This document shows positions 23,705 to 32,554 of a stretch of DNA of 50,010 nt, one piece after another. Position 1 is the first letter of the stretch; every line of letters starts with the position of its first letter. The translations under genes and the position numbers were made by a program. Source of the DNA: Clostridiales bacterium (GTDB lineage Bacteria > Bacillota > Desulfotomaculia > Desulfotomaculales > VENG01); contig JADQBQ010000035.1 of NCBI GenBank assembly GCA_016278505.1, positions 1 to 50,010 of the forward strand, given 5' to 3'. Below the pieces are notes generated by a model. That model was not told the DNA's origin. It searched no databases and was given only the letters and a program-made list of their open reading frames with translations.

Positions 23705-25498
23705 TTAACCCTTTTTGCTTTTTACAATGGTCTTTATGTGTAATTCCCGCAGTTGTTCCGGCTCAACAGTGTCTGGTGCCGATACCATCAAGTCTGTAGC
23801 ACTTTGGGTCTTGGGGAAGGGAATAACATCCCTGATGGTTTTTCTCTTGGCCAAAAGCATTAACAGTCGATCCAATCCGAAGGCTATGCCGCCGTGGGGA
23901 GGAGCACCATACTCAAAAGCATCGAGCATAAAGCCGAACTTCTCTCTAGCCTGCTCCTGATCAAGACCTATAACTGTAAACATCTTTTCCTGCACATCCC
24001 CGCGGTGTATACGTATGCTGCCGCCACCCACCTCAACACCGTTTAGAACCATGTCGTATGCTTTGGCACGCGCCTTAGCAGGGTCACTGTCCAACAGCGG
24101 GATATCCTCATCTCTGGGTGAGGTAAAGGGGTGATGCATGGCTTCCCAGCGTTTACCCTCATCATCATAAGCAACCAGCGGAAAGTCCAACACCCATAAA
24201 AACTGGTATTTATCCGTAGGTATCAAGTCCAGCCGCTCCGCCAGGTGCAGTCGCAGCGCACCCAAAGTATCATACGCAACCTGATGCCTGTCGGCTACAA
24301 AGAATATAATGTCTCCCGGTTTAGCTTGGAAACGGGTAAGGATTGTATCCATTTCCCGCTCCGTGAAAAATTTAGCAATAGGTGACTTTACCCCATCTTC
24401 AGTTATGACCAAGTAGGCCAGTCCTTTGGCCTTGTAAATAGCAGCAAACTTAGTCAAATCGTCTATTTCCTTGCGGGTAAAAATGCTGCAGCCGGGAGCA
24501 TTTATCCCTTTAACCACCCCGCCTGAATTAACTGCAGCATTGAAAACTTTAAAACCACAGTCCTCCGCTAGATCAGAAATATCCACCAGCTCAAGCCCAA
24601 AGCGTATGTCCGGCTTGTCCGAGCCAAAACGTTCCATTGCTTCATGATAACTGAAACGGGGAAAAGGACGTTCCACTTCCATACCTATGGTTTCCTTAAA
24701 CATTCTTTGCATCATCTTTTCCATGAGCTCTAATATGTCATCAACTTCCACAAAAGACATTTCCAAATCCACCTGTGTAAATTCGGGCTGCCGGTCTGCC
24801 CTCAGATCTTCATCCCTAAAACACCTTGCAATCTGAAAGTAACGATCCATACCGGAAACCATCAATAATTGCTTGAATAGCTGCGGTGACTGGGGCAGGG
24901 CATAGAATTTACCGTCATTAACCCTGCTGGGTACCAGATAGTCCCTTGCTCCTTCCGGGGTACTGCGGGTAAGCATGGGTGTCTCAATTTCCCAAAAGCC
25001 CTGGCTATCCAGGAAATCACGTATTACTTTAGTACCGCGGTGGCGAAGTTTCATGTTTTCCTGCATCTCAGGGCGTCGCAAGTCTAAATACCGGTGACGT
25101 AAACGCAAGTTTTCGTCCACATCTATCCCGTCTTCTATGTAAAAAGGAGGGGTTTGTGCATTATTAAGAACCCTTAATTCCGTACAAATTATCTCCACCT
25201 GACCGGTGGCAATATTTTCATTTTCAGTTTCCTCCGGGCGCCTTTGCACCGTGCCCGTAACCGCCAGAACATATTCAGAGCGAACTGCCTCAGCTTTTAT
25301 AAATGCTTCCGGGGCGGTATCCGGGCTGAATACAACCTGCACAATTCCGGTTCGATCTCGCAAATCCACAAATATTAAACCGCCATGGTCCCTTCTGGTA
25401 TCCACCCAACCGGTTACAACAACGGTTTCACCGGCATGTTCAGCCCTGAGCGTACCGCTATAATGCGTACGTTTCCAATCCTGCATTGACTCCAACAT
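23705..25498 (-). CDS. aspS: aspartyl-tRNA synthetase
   Basis: A 597-residue bacterial-type class II synthetase. The N-terminal OB-fold anticodon domain (TVVVTGWVDTRRDHGGLIF) is followed by the catalytic core: motif 2 FRDEDLRADRQPEFTQVD, then the bacterial GAD insertion, and motif 3 GIAFGLDRLLMLL. RPEMQENMKLRHRG and ETPMLTRSTPEGARD are typical. GGGAGG lies eight bases before the ATG. It follows hisS by 47 bases and should share its T-box leader. Confidence 0.97.
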   Translation of the reverse strand: MLESMQDWKRTHYSGTLRAEHAGETVVVTGWVDTRRDHGGLIFVDLRDRTGIVQVVFSPDTAPEAFIKAEAVRSEYVLAVTGTVQRRPEETENENIATGQVEIICTELRVLNNAQTPPFYIEDGIDVDENLRLRHRYLDLRRPEMQENMKLRHRGTKVIRDFLDSQGFWEIETPMLTRSTPEGARDYLVPSRVNDGKFYALPQSPQLFKQLLMVSGMDRYFQIARCFRDEDLRADRQPEFTQVDLEMSFVEVDDILELMEKMMQRMFKETIGMEVERPFPRFSYHEAMERFGSDKPDIRFGLELVDISDLAEDCGFKVFNAAVNSGGVVKGINAPGCSIFTRKEIDDLTKFAAIYKAKGLAYLVITEDGVKSPIAKFFTEREMDTILTRFQAKPGDIIFFVADRHQVAYDTLGALRLHLAERLDLIPTDKYQFLWVLDFPLVAYDDEGKRWEAMHHPFTSPRDEDIPLLDSDPAKARAKAYDMVLNGVEVGGGSIRIHRGDVQEKMFTVIGLDQEQAREKFGFMLDAFEYGAPPHGGIAFGLDRLLMLLAKRKTIRDVIPFPKTQSATDLMVSAPDTVEPEQLRELHIKTIVKSKKG

Positions 25499-25545
25499 TA
25501 TATTTACCTCCCTAAGGTCGATTCTATCTTTCTAGTCAACAGGTA

Positions 25546-26808
25546 TTAGCCCAATTTTTCATTTATCCGCGATGCTACGTCGTTTAAAGGAATTTCCTCT
25601 TGCTTTCCGGTAGCCATTTCACGTAATATACCGGCTTCCCGCTTAAGCTCATCACCGCCCACAAAAAAGGTATATCCGGCACCTATTTTGGCAGCATATT
25701 TCATCTGTGCCTTTAAGCTGCGATTTTGGTAATCCTGATCTGCTGATATTCCCGCTTGCCGCAGTTTAAAGATAAGCTCAAAGGCCTTGGGTTTATTATC
25801 CGGGCTTAGAAGGGCTACAAACACATCCGGGCCGGGTGATTCTTTTATCTGAATGCCCTGTTTATCCAGAGCTAAAATGATGCGCTCAATGCCAAGGGCA
25901 TAACCTATACCGGGGATAGAAGTTCCGCCACACTCTTCAATCAAACCGTTATACCTGCCACCCCCACCCACAGAGCTTTGTGCACCTATGTCCAGCGCCA
26001 TAATTTCAAAAGCGGTGTGGGTATAATAATCAAGCCCGCGTACTAACCTATTGTCAATTTGGTAAGGTACATGCAAGATTTGCAGGTAATGACATACCTG
26101 GTCAAAGTGCTGCCGGCATTCGTCACACAAGCAATCCAGTGTGGTTGGCGCTTCTTGGCCAATTTCCTGACACCGGCTGTTTTTGCAATCAACGATACGT
26201 AAGGGGTTACGGTCAAATCTACCCTGACAGTTAGGACATAGCTCGTCTAGCCTGGGGCGAAAATAACTCTGCAATCTTTCCCTGACCTGAGGTCTGCACT
26301 GGGGGCACCCCACGCTGTTGATATGTAACTCCATATTTTTGAGACCAAGACGGTTATAAAAATCCATGGCCATGGCCATTACTTCAGCATCTATACCTGG
26401 GTGATGGGATCCGAATACTTCCACCCCTAACTGGTGAAATTGGCGATACCTGCCGGCCTGGGGCCTGTCATAGCGGAACATGGGGCCGGTATAATAAAGC
26501 TTCACCGGCTGAGGTCCGGCATAAAGCTTGTTTTCCAAGTAAGCACGCACAACCGGGGCGGTACCTTCCGGGCGCAATGTGATACTACGTTCTCCACGGT
26601 CCAAAAAAGTGTACATTTCCTTATCCACAATGTCCGTGTCTTCACCCACACCGCGGACAAACAACTCTGTGGGTTCGAATATAGGAGTACGGATTTCCCT
26701 AAAATTATACTCTCTGCAAACCTTAGCCATGGTCTCTTCTATAAATTGCCATTTTCCCACCTCACCCGGGAGGATATCATTGGTCCCCCTCGGCCTGCTG
26801 GTCAACAT
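25546..26808 (-). CDS. hisS: histidyl-tRNA synthetase
   Basis: A 420-residue class II synthetase. Features are SRPRGTNDILPGE, motif 2 LRPEGTAPVVRAYLENK, PMFRYDRPQAGRYRQFHQ, the histidine-A motif LVRGLDYYTHTAFE, and SVGGGGRYNGL. The insertion domain holds several cysteine pairs (CPQC, CPNC, CLCDEC), a pattern seen in clostridial HisRS. The C-terminal anticodon domain follows (DVFVALLSPDNKPKAF). It is first in a hisS-aspS operon controlled by a T-box riboswitch. Confidence 0.97.
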   Translation of the reverse strand: MLTSRPRGTNDILPGEVGKWQFIEETMAKVCREYNFREIRTPIFEPTELFVRGVGEDTDIVDKEMYTFLDRGERSITLRPEGTAPVVRAYLENKLYAGPQPVKLYYTGPMFRYDRPQAGRYRQFHQLGVEVFGSHHPGIDAEVMAMAMDFYNRLGLKNMELHINSVGCPQCRPQVRERLQSYFRPRLDELCPNCQGRFDRNPLRIVDCKNSRCQEIGQEAPTTLDCLCDECRQHFDQVCHYLQILHVPYQIDNRLVRGLDYYTHTAFEIMALDIGAQSSVGGGGRYNGLIEECGGTSIPGIGYALGIERIILALDKQGIQIKESPGPDVFVALLSPDNKPKAFELIFKLRQAGISADQDYQNRSLKAQMKYAAKIGAGYTFFVGGDELKREAGILREMATGKQEEIPLNDVASRINEKLG

Positions 26809-26825
26809 TATGGCATACCTCGCTT

Positions 26826-27100
26826 TACTTGTTTTTTAAAAATCATAAAACTCCCGGCCCTGGAAAGGGACGAGAGTTTTCCCGCGTTGCCACCCTAATT
26901 GGATACATACTGTATCCCACTTACCTGACCTTTAACGGGGTCTCCGAACCGATCTACTAAGCATAACCTTTCTTCGGCCACTCGCGGGTGTCTTTCAACG
27001 TATTTCCGAGAAAAGGCTTACAGTCGAGGCCTTTACTCCCTGTACCGGAACTTTACGTTTACTCTTCCCGGTCAATGTTTTTAAACTTATTTCCACACTT
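26826..27100 (-). promoter_or_regulatory. T-box riboswitch leader of hisS-aspS
   Basis: The leader carries the T-box sequence AGGGTGGCAACGCGGG, an upstream GAAGAGTA-type stem I start, and a terminator (ACTC-CGTCCC...GGGCCGGGAGT then T-rich) immediately before hisS. T-boxes bind uncharged tRNA and then block the terminator. The stem I stretch GAAAGACACCC contains both GAC (Asp) and CAC (His), which would suit an operon making both synthetases. The specifier assignment is tentative. Confidence 0.88.
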
Positions 27101-27107
27101 ATAGTTG

Positions 27108-27136
27108 ATTTTATGGAAAAAGGATACTCTTGTCAA
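27108..27136 (-). promoter_or_regulatory. sigma-A promoter of the hisS-aspS T-box leader
   Basis: TTGACA at 27136-27131, exactly 17 bases, and TAAAAT at 27113-27108 on the minus strand. Transcription would begin near 27100. Confidence 0.85.
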
Positions 27137-27204
27137 CCTCACATTGACTCTAGGCTGCCTAAATGACATAATTGGTGAATATGAAAAATGCCGGAGGTGA
27201 TTAA

Positions 27205-27426
27205 TTGATAACCAAGGAAATGATGGACAGGATAAACTTTTTGGCTAGAAAACAAAAAACAGACGGTCTTTCCGACCTAGAAAAAAATGAGCAGCACGAG
27301 CTGCGGCAAAAATACTTACAGTCCGTCCGGCAGCAATTGGTTGACGGCCTGGAGGGGGCGGGTATCCCCCGCAAAAATGAGCATGATAACTGTTCCTGTG
27401 GTGAATGCAAAGACCATAAGCATTAA
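27205..27426 (+). CDS. DUF896 (YnzC-like) small protein
   Basis: A 73-residue protein of the DUF896 family: two helices (EMMDRINFLARKQKTDGLSD, then EKNEQHELRQKYLQSVRQQL). The Firmicute family is of unknown function; YnzC in Bacillus is SOS-linked. After the family core, the C-terminus has an unusual His/Cys tail (NCSCGECKDHKH) that could bind metal. GGAGGTG precedes a TTG start by six bases. It is the only plus-strand gene for a long way. Confidence 0.82.
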   Translation: MITKEMMDRINFLARKQKTDGLSDLEKNEQHELRQKYLQSVRQQLVDGLEGAGIPRKNEHDNCSCGECKDHKH

Positions 27427-27471
27427 AATAAACTGAACCACACTTTACCAAGCATATACTATGAACAGTCA

Positions 27472-27500
27472 TAAAAAGCCACGGCAAAAGCCGTGGCTTA
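27472..27500. terminator. hairpin with identical copy at 27753, left
   Basis: AAGCCACGGC-AAAA-GCCGTGGCTT, a perfect 10-bp stem. On the minus strand a TTTTTATG run follows. It lies about 50 bases after the DUF896 gene. An identical 25-base copy stands at 27753-27777. Confidence 0.75.
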
Positions 27501-27513
27501 AAACTGTGAACAA

Positions 27514-27722
27514 CCTGCCTTTTGCGCATAGCGAATGCATTGAATCGAGCAGCAGCCAGGCTTGGCGAAAGACGGTAAGCGGAAGCGGGACCGAGCACAG
27601 GACGTGCGAGGCCGCCCCCTGAGCCAGGACGGCGAATGGGGCGGGTATCCCGCTGGAACGTCCGGCTGAGCCTTAGCCTGGCGCTGCGAGATGAATTGCA
27701 ATGAGCGGGCGCAAAAGGCGGG
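27514..27722. repeat. GC-rich long imperfect palindrome, 209 bp
   Basis: CCTGCCTTTTGCGC at the left end pairs with GCGCAAAAGGCGGG at the right end. Further in, GCAGCCAGGCT pairs with AGCCTGGCGCTGC. The whole block could fold into one long branched hairpin and is clearly richer in G+C than its flanks. No frame has a ribosome site. It resembles a miniature mobile element or a structured RNA; I cannot name the family. Confidence 0.6.
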
Positions 27723-27752
27723 GTTAGCAACCACTATATTATCATCAACTTT

Positions 27753-27777
27753 AAGCCACGGCAAAAGCCGTGGCTTA
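27753..27777. terminator. hairpin with identical copy at 27476, right
   Basis: Same 10-bp stem as the left copy, extended by two bases on each side. It lies five bases after the stop of the acyl-CoA synthetase gene and may end its mRNA, although a U-run is missing on the minus strand. Confidence 0.65.
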
Positions 27778-27781
27778 AATG

Positions 27782-29479
27782 TTACTCAGGCTGTTCTAGT
27801 CCCATGGCCCATGTTTTCAGAGCTTTACGATCCACTGACCCATCCGCTGTGCGAGGAATCGCTTGCGTTACCTGCCATTCCCTGGGAGCAGTATGAGCCG
27901 CCAATTCTGATTTTACTGTATTTCTTAATTCCTCTGCCAGGTGATCTGACCAGGAGTACCCCGAGTTGAGTACCACATAAGCCTTTACTATCTCACCTCT
28001 TAGATTATCCGGCTTGCCGGCAACTCCGGCACCGGCTACCGCCGGGTGTGCCGTCAATTTATTTTCCACTTCCCAGGGGCTGACGCGTTCACCGGCAGTA
28101 TTGATGAGACCGTCCACCCTACCCTGGAAGAAATAATAACCTTCATCATCCCTGTAAGCAGCGTCACCGGAGACAAACCAGGGTTGGTGCTTAAAGTAGG
28201 CCTCATATTTTTCCGGCGCCTTCCAAACATTCCTGAACATGGCCGGCCACCCTGCTTTAATGGCCAGATTGCCAATTCTGTTGGCCGGTAACTCATTTCC
28301 GTCATCATCAACAATAGAAGTTTCGATGCCTGGGAAAGGTTTACCGATGGAACCCAGTTTAAGCTTCAGGCACCTGTAATTACATATTATATTCATGCCG
28401 GTTTCACTCATCCACCAGGTGTCATAAACCGGCTGTCCAAGCTTTTCTATACTCCAGCTTAATACTTCAGCGGTCAAAGGCTCTCCTACACTTAATATAT
28501 GACGCAGAGCACTGAGATCATAGTTTTGCAATAATTCATCCCCACCGGACATCATCATACGGAAGGCGGTGGGAGCACTATACCATACAGTAACACCGTA
28601 TTCAGACAAGGTTTGGCACCAATCTTCGGCATTAAACCTTCCGCCGCGGACGACAACCGGGATACCGTGCAGCCAGGGCGCTAAAAACCCATAGGCGATA
28701 CCCGTAATGAAGCCGGGGTCGGCAGTGCACCAGTAAATATCTCCGGCATGCAGATCGTGTACCCATTTTGCCGTAACCCAGAGTCCCACCATACATTCAT
28801 GAACGTGGACAATTCCTTTGGGCTTACCGTCAGCGCCGGCAGCATATAAGATAAAAGCAGGATCATCTCTGGCCACCCAAACCGATGTAAAATCAGGCGA
28901 GGCGTTATTAACCTCCGTCCACCAATTGATGACCTGCTGTGTGAGTGTGTTTTCACCGGTCAGCAAAATGTGTTTGAGATCAGGAAGTTCCCCACGCGGC
29001 ACCCTCTCCAATAGTTCACTGCTTGTTACCAAGGCCTTAGCACCACTATCCTGCAGCCGATCTTGCAACGCATCCTCCATAAAAGCCTCAAACAAAGGAA
29101 CAACCACTGCGCCTAATTTGATAGCAGCTAAAAAACTTATATACAGCTCCGGGCTACGCGGCAAAAAGATTCCTACTCGGTCTCCTTTTTTGATGCCCAG
29201 GCTGCTAAACATATTGGCGGCTTGATTGGATAGGCCGGCCAATGACTGAAAAGTAAAGTTTTCTTGTTGCCCGTCACTGTGTGAGTAATAAAGGGCTGTT
29301 CCGGAGCCGTTTTTTTCCGCCTGGCGATCCACCGCCTCGTAAGCTAAATTCACCTTACCTGTTTCATACCAGGAAAACTCTTTCTCTACTTCTGAAAAAC
29401 TAAAGGATTTTAGCTGGGCCTCGTAATCATTCAGATTGTGTTGACCCGGCAAAGGTTCAATAATACCCTTTTCTAACAA
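27782..29479 (-). CDS. acyl/acetyl-CoA synthetase-like protein with degenerate motifs
   Basis: A 565-residue member of the AMP-forming acyl-CoA synthetase family, nearest in layout to short-chain AcsA enzymes. Recognisable are KKGDRVGIFLPRSPELYISF, WCTADPGFITGIAYGFLAPW, VYDTWWMSETG and RVDGLINTAGERVSPWEVE. Two catalytic motifs are altered. The phosphate loop, normally TSGTTGKPKG, reads AAGADGKPKG at residues 213-222. The essential lysine of the C-terminal PKTRSGK motif is a serine here (PRTADGS, Ser548). The frame is otherwise intact. It could have lost adenylating activity, or act on another substrate. A TTG start follows GGGAGG. Confidence 0.85.
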   Translation of the reverse strand: MLEKGIIEPLPGQHNLNDYEAQLKSFSFSEVEKEFSWYETGKVNLAYEAVDRQAEKNGSGTALYYSHSDGQQENFTFQSLAGLSNQAANMFSSLGIKKGDRVGIFLPRSPELYISFLAAIKLGAVVVPLFEAFMEDALQDRLQDSGAKALVTSSELLERVPRGELPDLKHILLTGENTLTQQVINWWTEVNNASPDFTSVWVARDDPAFILYAAGADGKPKGIVHVHECMVGLWVTAKWVHDLHAGDIYWCTADPGFITGIAYGFLAPWLHGIPVVVRGGRFNAEDWCQTLSEYGVTVWYSAPTAFRMMMSGGDELLQNYDLSALRHILSVGEPLTAEVLSWSIEKLGQPVYDTWWMSETGMNIICNYRCLKLKLGSIGKPFPGIETSIVDDDGNELPANRIGNLAIKAGWPAMFRNVWKAPEKYEAYFKHQPWFVSGDAAYRDDEGYYFFQGRVDGLINTAGERVSPWEVENKLTAHPAVAGAGVAGKPDNLRGEIVKAYVVLNSGYSWSDHLAEELRNTVKSELAAHTAPREWQVTQAIPRTADGSVDRKALKTWAMGLEQPE

Positions 29480-29633
29480 TATTCTCCCTCCCTAAAAAAA
29501 ACCATTGCATAATCAGGTACACGATAACAAGTCAGAAAATTCCTGCTAGAGACTCGATTCGCACATTTCAATACACGTCTCATTACAGGAAACTACCGGT
29601 ATAATGTTGAAAATAACTTATTTGACAAAGCCG

Positions 29634-29664
29634 AAAACCCGGGATAAATTTCCCGGGTTTTTAA
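29634..29664 (-). terminator. terminator after the MBL hydrolase gene
   Basis: AAAACCCGGGA and TCCCGGGTTTT form an 11-bp stem, with T-rich flanks on both strands. It lies directly after the stop of the minus-strand gene at 29672 and probably works both ways. Confidence 0.8.
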
Positions 29665-29671
29665 TTTACTT

Positions 29672-30289
29672 CTATAGGAACGGGTTGGATTTTTTCTCTG
29701 CGCCTATAGTTGATTCCGGGCCGTGACCCGGATAAACCTTAGTCTCCTCCGGATAATTAAGCAGTCTTGTTTTAATAGAACCAATTAATGTGTTGTGACT
29801 GCCGCCGGGAAAATCCGAGCGTCCCACAGACCCGGCAAACAAAGTATCTCCTGTAATCAAAATGTCTCCTGTTTGTAGACTGATCCCCCCGGGGGTATGG
29901 CCGGGAGTGTGCAGTACACTTATAACGATATTACCCACTTCCACTGTATCATTATCTTTAAGCATCCGATCAGCATCCTTATACTTAATACCAGACCCCA
30001 TGAAGGTAGAAAGATTTTTACCCGCATCGGTCAACATTACTGCATCTTCTTCGTGAATAAGGACTTTCGCTCCCGTACCCTCTTGAACTTGGCCCAGACC
30101 GCCAATGTGGTCAACGTGACCGTGCGTTAGAATAATTTGCTTGCAATTAAGACCCAATTGCTGCAGACGATCTAATATTCTGTTCCCTTCTGCTCCCGGA
30201 TCGATTACTGCTGCTTCCTTGGTTTCTTCACAGCCAAGTATGTAACAGTTGGATTCAATCGGGCCAACGGCCATTTTTTCTAAAATCAT
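29672..30289 (-). CDS. MBL-fold hydrolase, glyoxalase II-like
   Basis: A 205-residue metallo-beta-lactamase-fold protein with the metal motif THGHVDHIGG, then HTPGHTPGGISL, GDTLFAGSVGRSDFPGGS and the C-terminal YPGHGPESTIGAEK. This pattern is that of the short glyoxalase II-like/YcbL hydrolases; it lacks the C-terminal helical domain of true GloB. The metal is probably zinc or iron. GAGGT precedes the ATG. It follows rel by 31 bases, the order found in many Peptococcaceae. Confidence 0.88.
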   Translation of the reverse strand: MILEKMAVGPIESNCYILGCEETKEAAVIDPGAEGNRILDRLQQLGLNCKQIILTHGHVDHIGGLGQVQEGTGAKVLIHEEDAVMLTDAGKNLSTFMGSGIKYKDADRMLKDNDTVEVGNIVISVLHTPGHTPGGISLQTGDILITGDTLFAGSVGRSDFPGGSHNTLIGSIKTRLLNYPEETKVYPGHGPESTIGAEKKSNPFL

Positions 30290-30320
30290 AATACATACCT
30301 CCCCTTATAGTTGTTTGCTG

Positions 30321-32498
30321 TTACCCTCCATGCCCGGTTCTTCTTACCTCATAGACATCTTTAACCTTATTTATACGGTTAATAACGTATTTAAGCTGCT
30401 CCAGGCTTTTTACCTGCAGAACCATCTCAATACTTGCCTGGTGATTTTTTTTCCCCCTGGCAGTAACCCAGTTGGCACTCATTTTGATGTCCGTTAATAC
30501 CGACATTACGTCGCTCAAAAGACCTGCCCGGTCTGCGCCTGTTATTTCCAGTTTAACCTGAAACGATGATTCAAAACTGTCTTCCCAGGAGACGTCAACC
30601 ATTCGTGACCCGTCATCCTTGATCAGCGAGTTAACATTACTACAATCTGCACGGTGGATAGAGACACCCCGCCCCCTGGTGATGTAACCCACAATGAAGT
30701 CACCTGGGACGGGATTACAACAATGGGCAAGCCTGATCAATAAATTGTCTATATCCTTTACTTTTATGCCCTGAGCGGGCTCTTCCTTAGGTATTGCCGG
30801 CTTGCTATCGGTTACCAGGGATTGCATCTCTTCTTCCAGGTATTTCTTCCTCTCCGGCTCAACCAAATCCTGCCTGATTCTATTGATAATGCTTTGCGCG
30901 GAAATGGTACCATCACCTACAGCGGCGAGGACATCATCAGAGTTATGCAGATTTAGCTTTTTACCGTACTCCATCAGCCTGTCGCTTTTGACTTCGTCGA
31001 AGTCAACGCCCTGCTTTTTGGCTTCTCGTTCCAGAGACTCCCGTCCTTTGACAATGTGTGTGTCTCGCTGTTCCTTTTTAAACCACTGCCGGATACGTGT
31101 TTTCGCCTGGGATGTGTTTACAATATTCAGCCAATCCCTGCTGGGCCCATTGCTTTGTTTGGAAGTTAGGACTTCAATGATGTCACCGTTTTGAAGCTGG
31201 TAATCTAAGGGAGTTATGCGGTTATTAACCTTGGCCCCAACACAGTGGTGACCCACTTGAGTGTGAACCCTATAGGCAAAATCAAGAGGAACAGCCCCGG
31301 CGGGAAGCTCCATAACGTCACCTTTGGGAGTAAAAACAAATACCACGTCAGTAAAAAGGTCAATTTTAAGATTTTCCATGAATTCGGTGGTGTCTTTTAA
31401 ATCATGCTGCCACTCCAATATTTGCCGCAACCAGCTTAACTTCTGGTCAAAGGATTTATCACCTTGGCCGCCTTCTTTATATCTCCAATGAGCGGCAATA
31501 CCGTATTCAGCAGTACTGTGCATATCCCATGTGCGTATCTGAATCTCAAGCGGCTCTCCCTGCGGGCCAATAACCGTAGTGTGGAGTGACTGGTACATAT
31601 TAGATTTGGGCATGGCAATATAGTCTTTAAATTTACCGGGGATAGGCACCCACATAGTATGAACCGTTCCCAGGCCCGCATAGCAGTCACGTACCGTGTC
31701 CACCAGGATTCTGACAGCCATAACATCAAATATTTCGCTGAAATCCTTTTTTTGTCGCAGCATCTTTTGATAAATGCTGTACAAATGCTTGGGGCGTCCT
31801 TTTATTTCAGCCGTTATATTGACCTCATGCAGCTTTTCGCTTAAACTTGCTCTCACCTTGTCAATATATTTCTCTCGCATATGTCGTGTGCGCTTGAGCT
31901 TATCGGCCAACTCATAGTACTTGGAAGGCAGTGAAAAGCGAAACGCCAGATCCTCTAATTCCCACTTGAAATAATAAATCCCTAAACGGTGTGCCAGTGG
32001 AGCGTAAATATCCAATGTTTCCTGGGCAATTTCTTTTTGTTTTCTTTCCGGCTGGTGCTCTAAGGTTCTCAAATTATGCAGCCTATCCGCAAGTTTAATC
32101 AGTACAACACGTATGTCCTTAGCCATGGCTAAAAACATTTTACGCAGGCTTTCCACCTGCCGTTCTTCTTTAGAGCGGTACTCAAGCCGCCCCAACTTGG
32201 TAACACCGTCAACCAACAACGAGATTTCTTTGCTAAAATTTTGTTCCATTTGAGATAAACTTACATCGGTGTCTTCCACAGTATCGTGCAATAAACCGGC
32301 AATAAGTGTTTCCATATCCAATTCCAAGCTCGCTAATATACGGGCCACGGCAATGGGGTGGTTTATGAAAGGGTCACCGGAAATACGGGTCTGGTCCCGG
32401 TGAGCTTTCTCTGCAAATGCATAAGCTTTTTTTAACAGGGAAAGATCTGCATTGGGATTGTATACCTTCACTTTTTGCAAAATGTCTTCTAACACCAT
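30321..32498 (-). CDS. relA: bifunctional (p)ppGpp synthetase/hydrolase Rel
   Basis: About 725 residues. The hydrolase HD domain has GDPFINHPIAVARIL and LLHDTVEDTDVSLSQ, the intact HD motif of a Rel with hydrolase activity. The synthetase domain has IKGRPKHLYSIYQKM and IAMPKSNMYQSLHTTVIGP, EIQIRTWDMHSTAEYGIAAHW. TGS (FVFTPKGDVMELPAG) and C-terminal zinc-finger-like and ACT domains (RLAHCCNPVPGD; ITGADRAGLLSDVM) follow. The ATG at 32498 has GGAGG eight bases upstream; a longer frame to 32534 lacks one. It makes and removes the stringent-response alarmone. Confidence 0.95.
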   Translation of the reverse strand: MVLEDILQKVKVYNPNADLSLLKKAYAFAEKAHRDQTRISGDPFINHPIAVARILASLELDMETLIAGLLHDTVEDTDVSLSQMEQNFSKEISLLVDGVTKLGRLEYRSKEERQVESLRKMFLAMAKDIRVVLIKLADRLHNLRTLEHQPERKQKEIAQETLDIYAPLAHRLGIYYFKWELEDLAFRFSLPSKYYELADKLKRTRHMREKYIDKVRASLSEKLHEVNITAEIKGRPKHLYSIYQKMLRQKKDFSEIFDVMAVRILVDTVRDCYAGLGTVHTMWVPIPGKFKDYIAMPKSNMYQSLHTTVIGPQGEPLEIQIRTWDMHSTAEYGIAAHWRYKEGGQGDKSFDQKLSWLRQILEWQHDLKDTTEFMENLKIDLFTDVVFVFTPKGDVMELPAGAVPLDFAYRVHTQVGHHCVGAKVNNRITPLDYQLQNGDIIEVLTSKQSNGPSRDWLNIVNTSQAKTRIRQWFKKEQRDTHIVKGRESLEREAKKQGVDFDEVKSDRLMEYGKKLNLHNSDDVLAAVGDGTISAQSIINRIRQDLVEPERKKYLEEEMQSLVTDSKPAIPKEEPAQGIKVKDIDNLLIRLAHCCNPVPGDFIVGYITRGRGVSIHRADCSNVNSLIKDDGSRMVDVSWEDSFESSFQVKLEITGADRAGLLSDVMSVLTDIKMSANWVTARGKKNHQASIEMVLQVKSLEQLKYVINRINKVKDVYEVRRTGHGG

Positions 32499-32554
32499 GC
32501 AGATTCCCTCCTCAGATGTGAATATATCAAGCAAATAAATTAAAAGCAGGTGAA

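Noticed and set aside
27427-27781. Known large RNA (OLE or HEARO type) in the GC-rich block
   Set aside because: I could not match the conserved core of either, and the block is a simple imperfect palindrome. A covariance search would decide.
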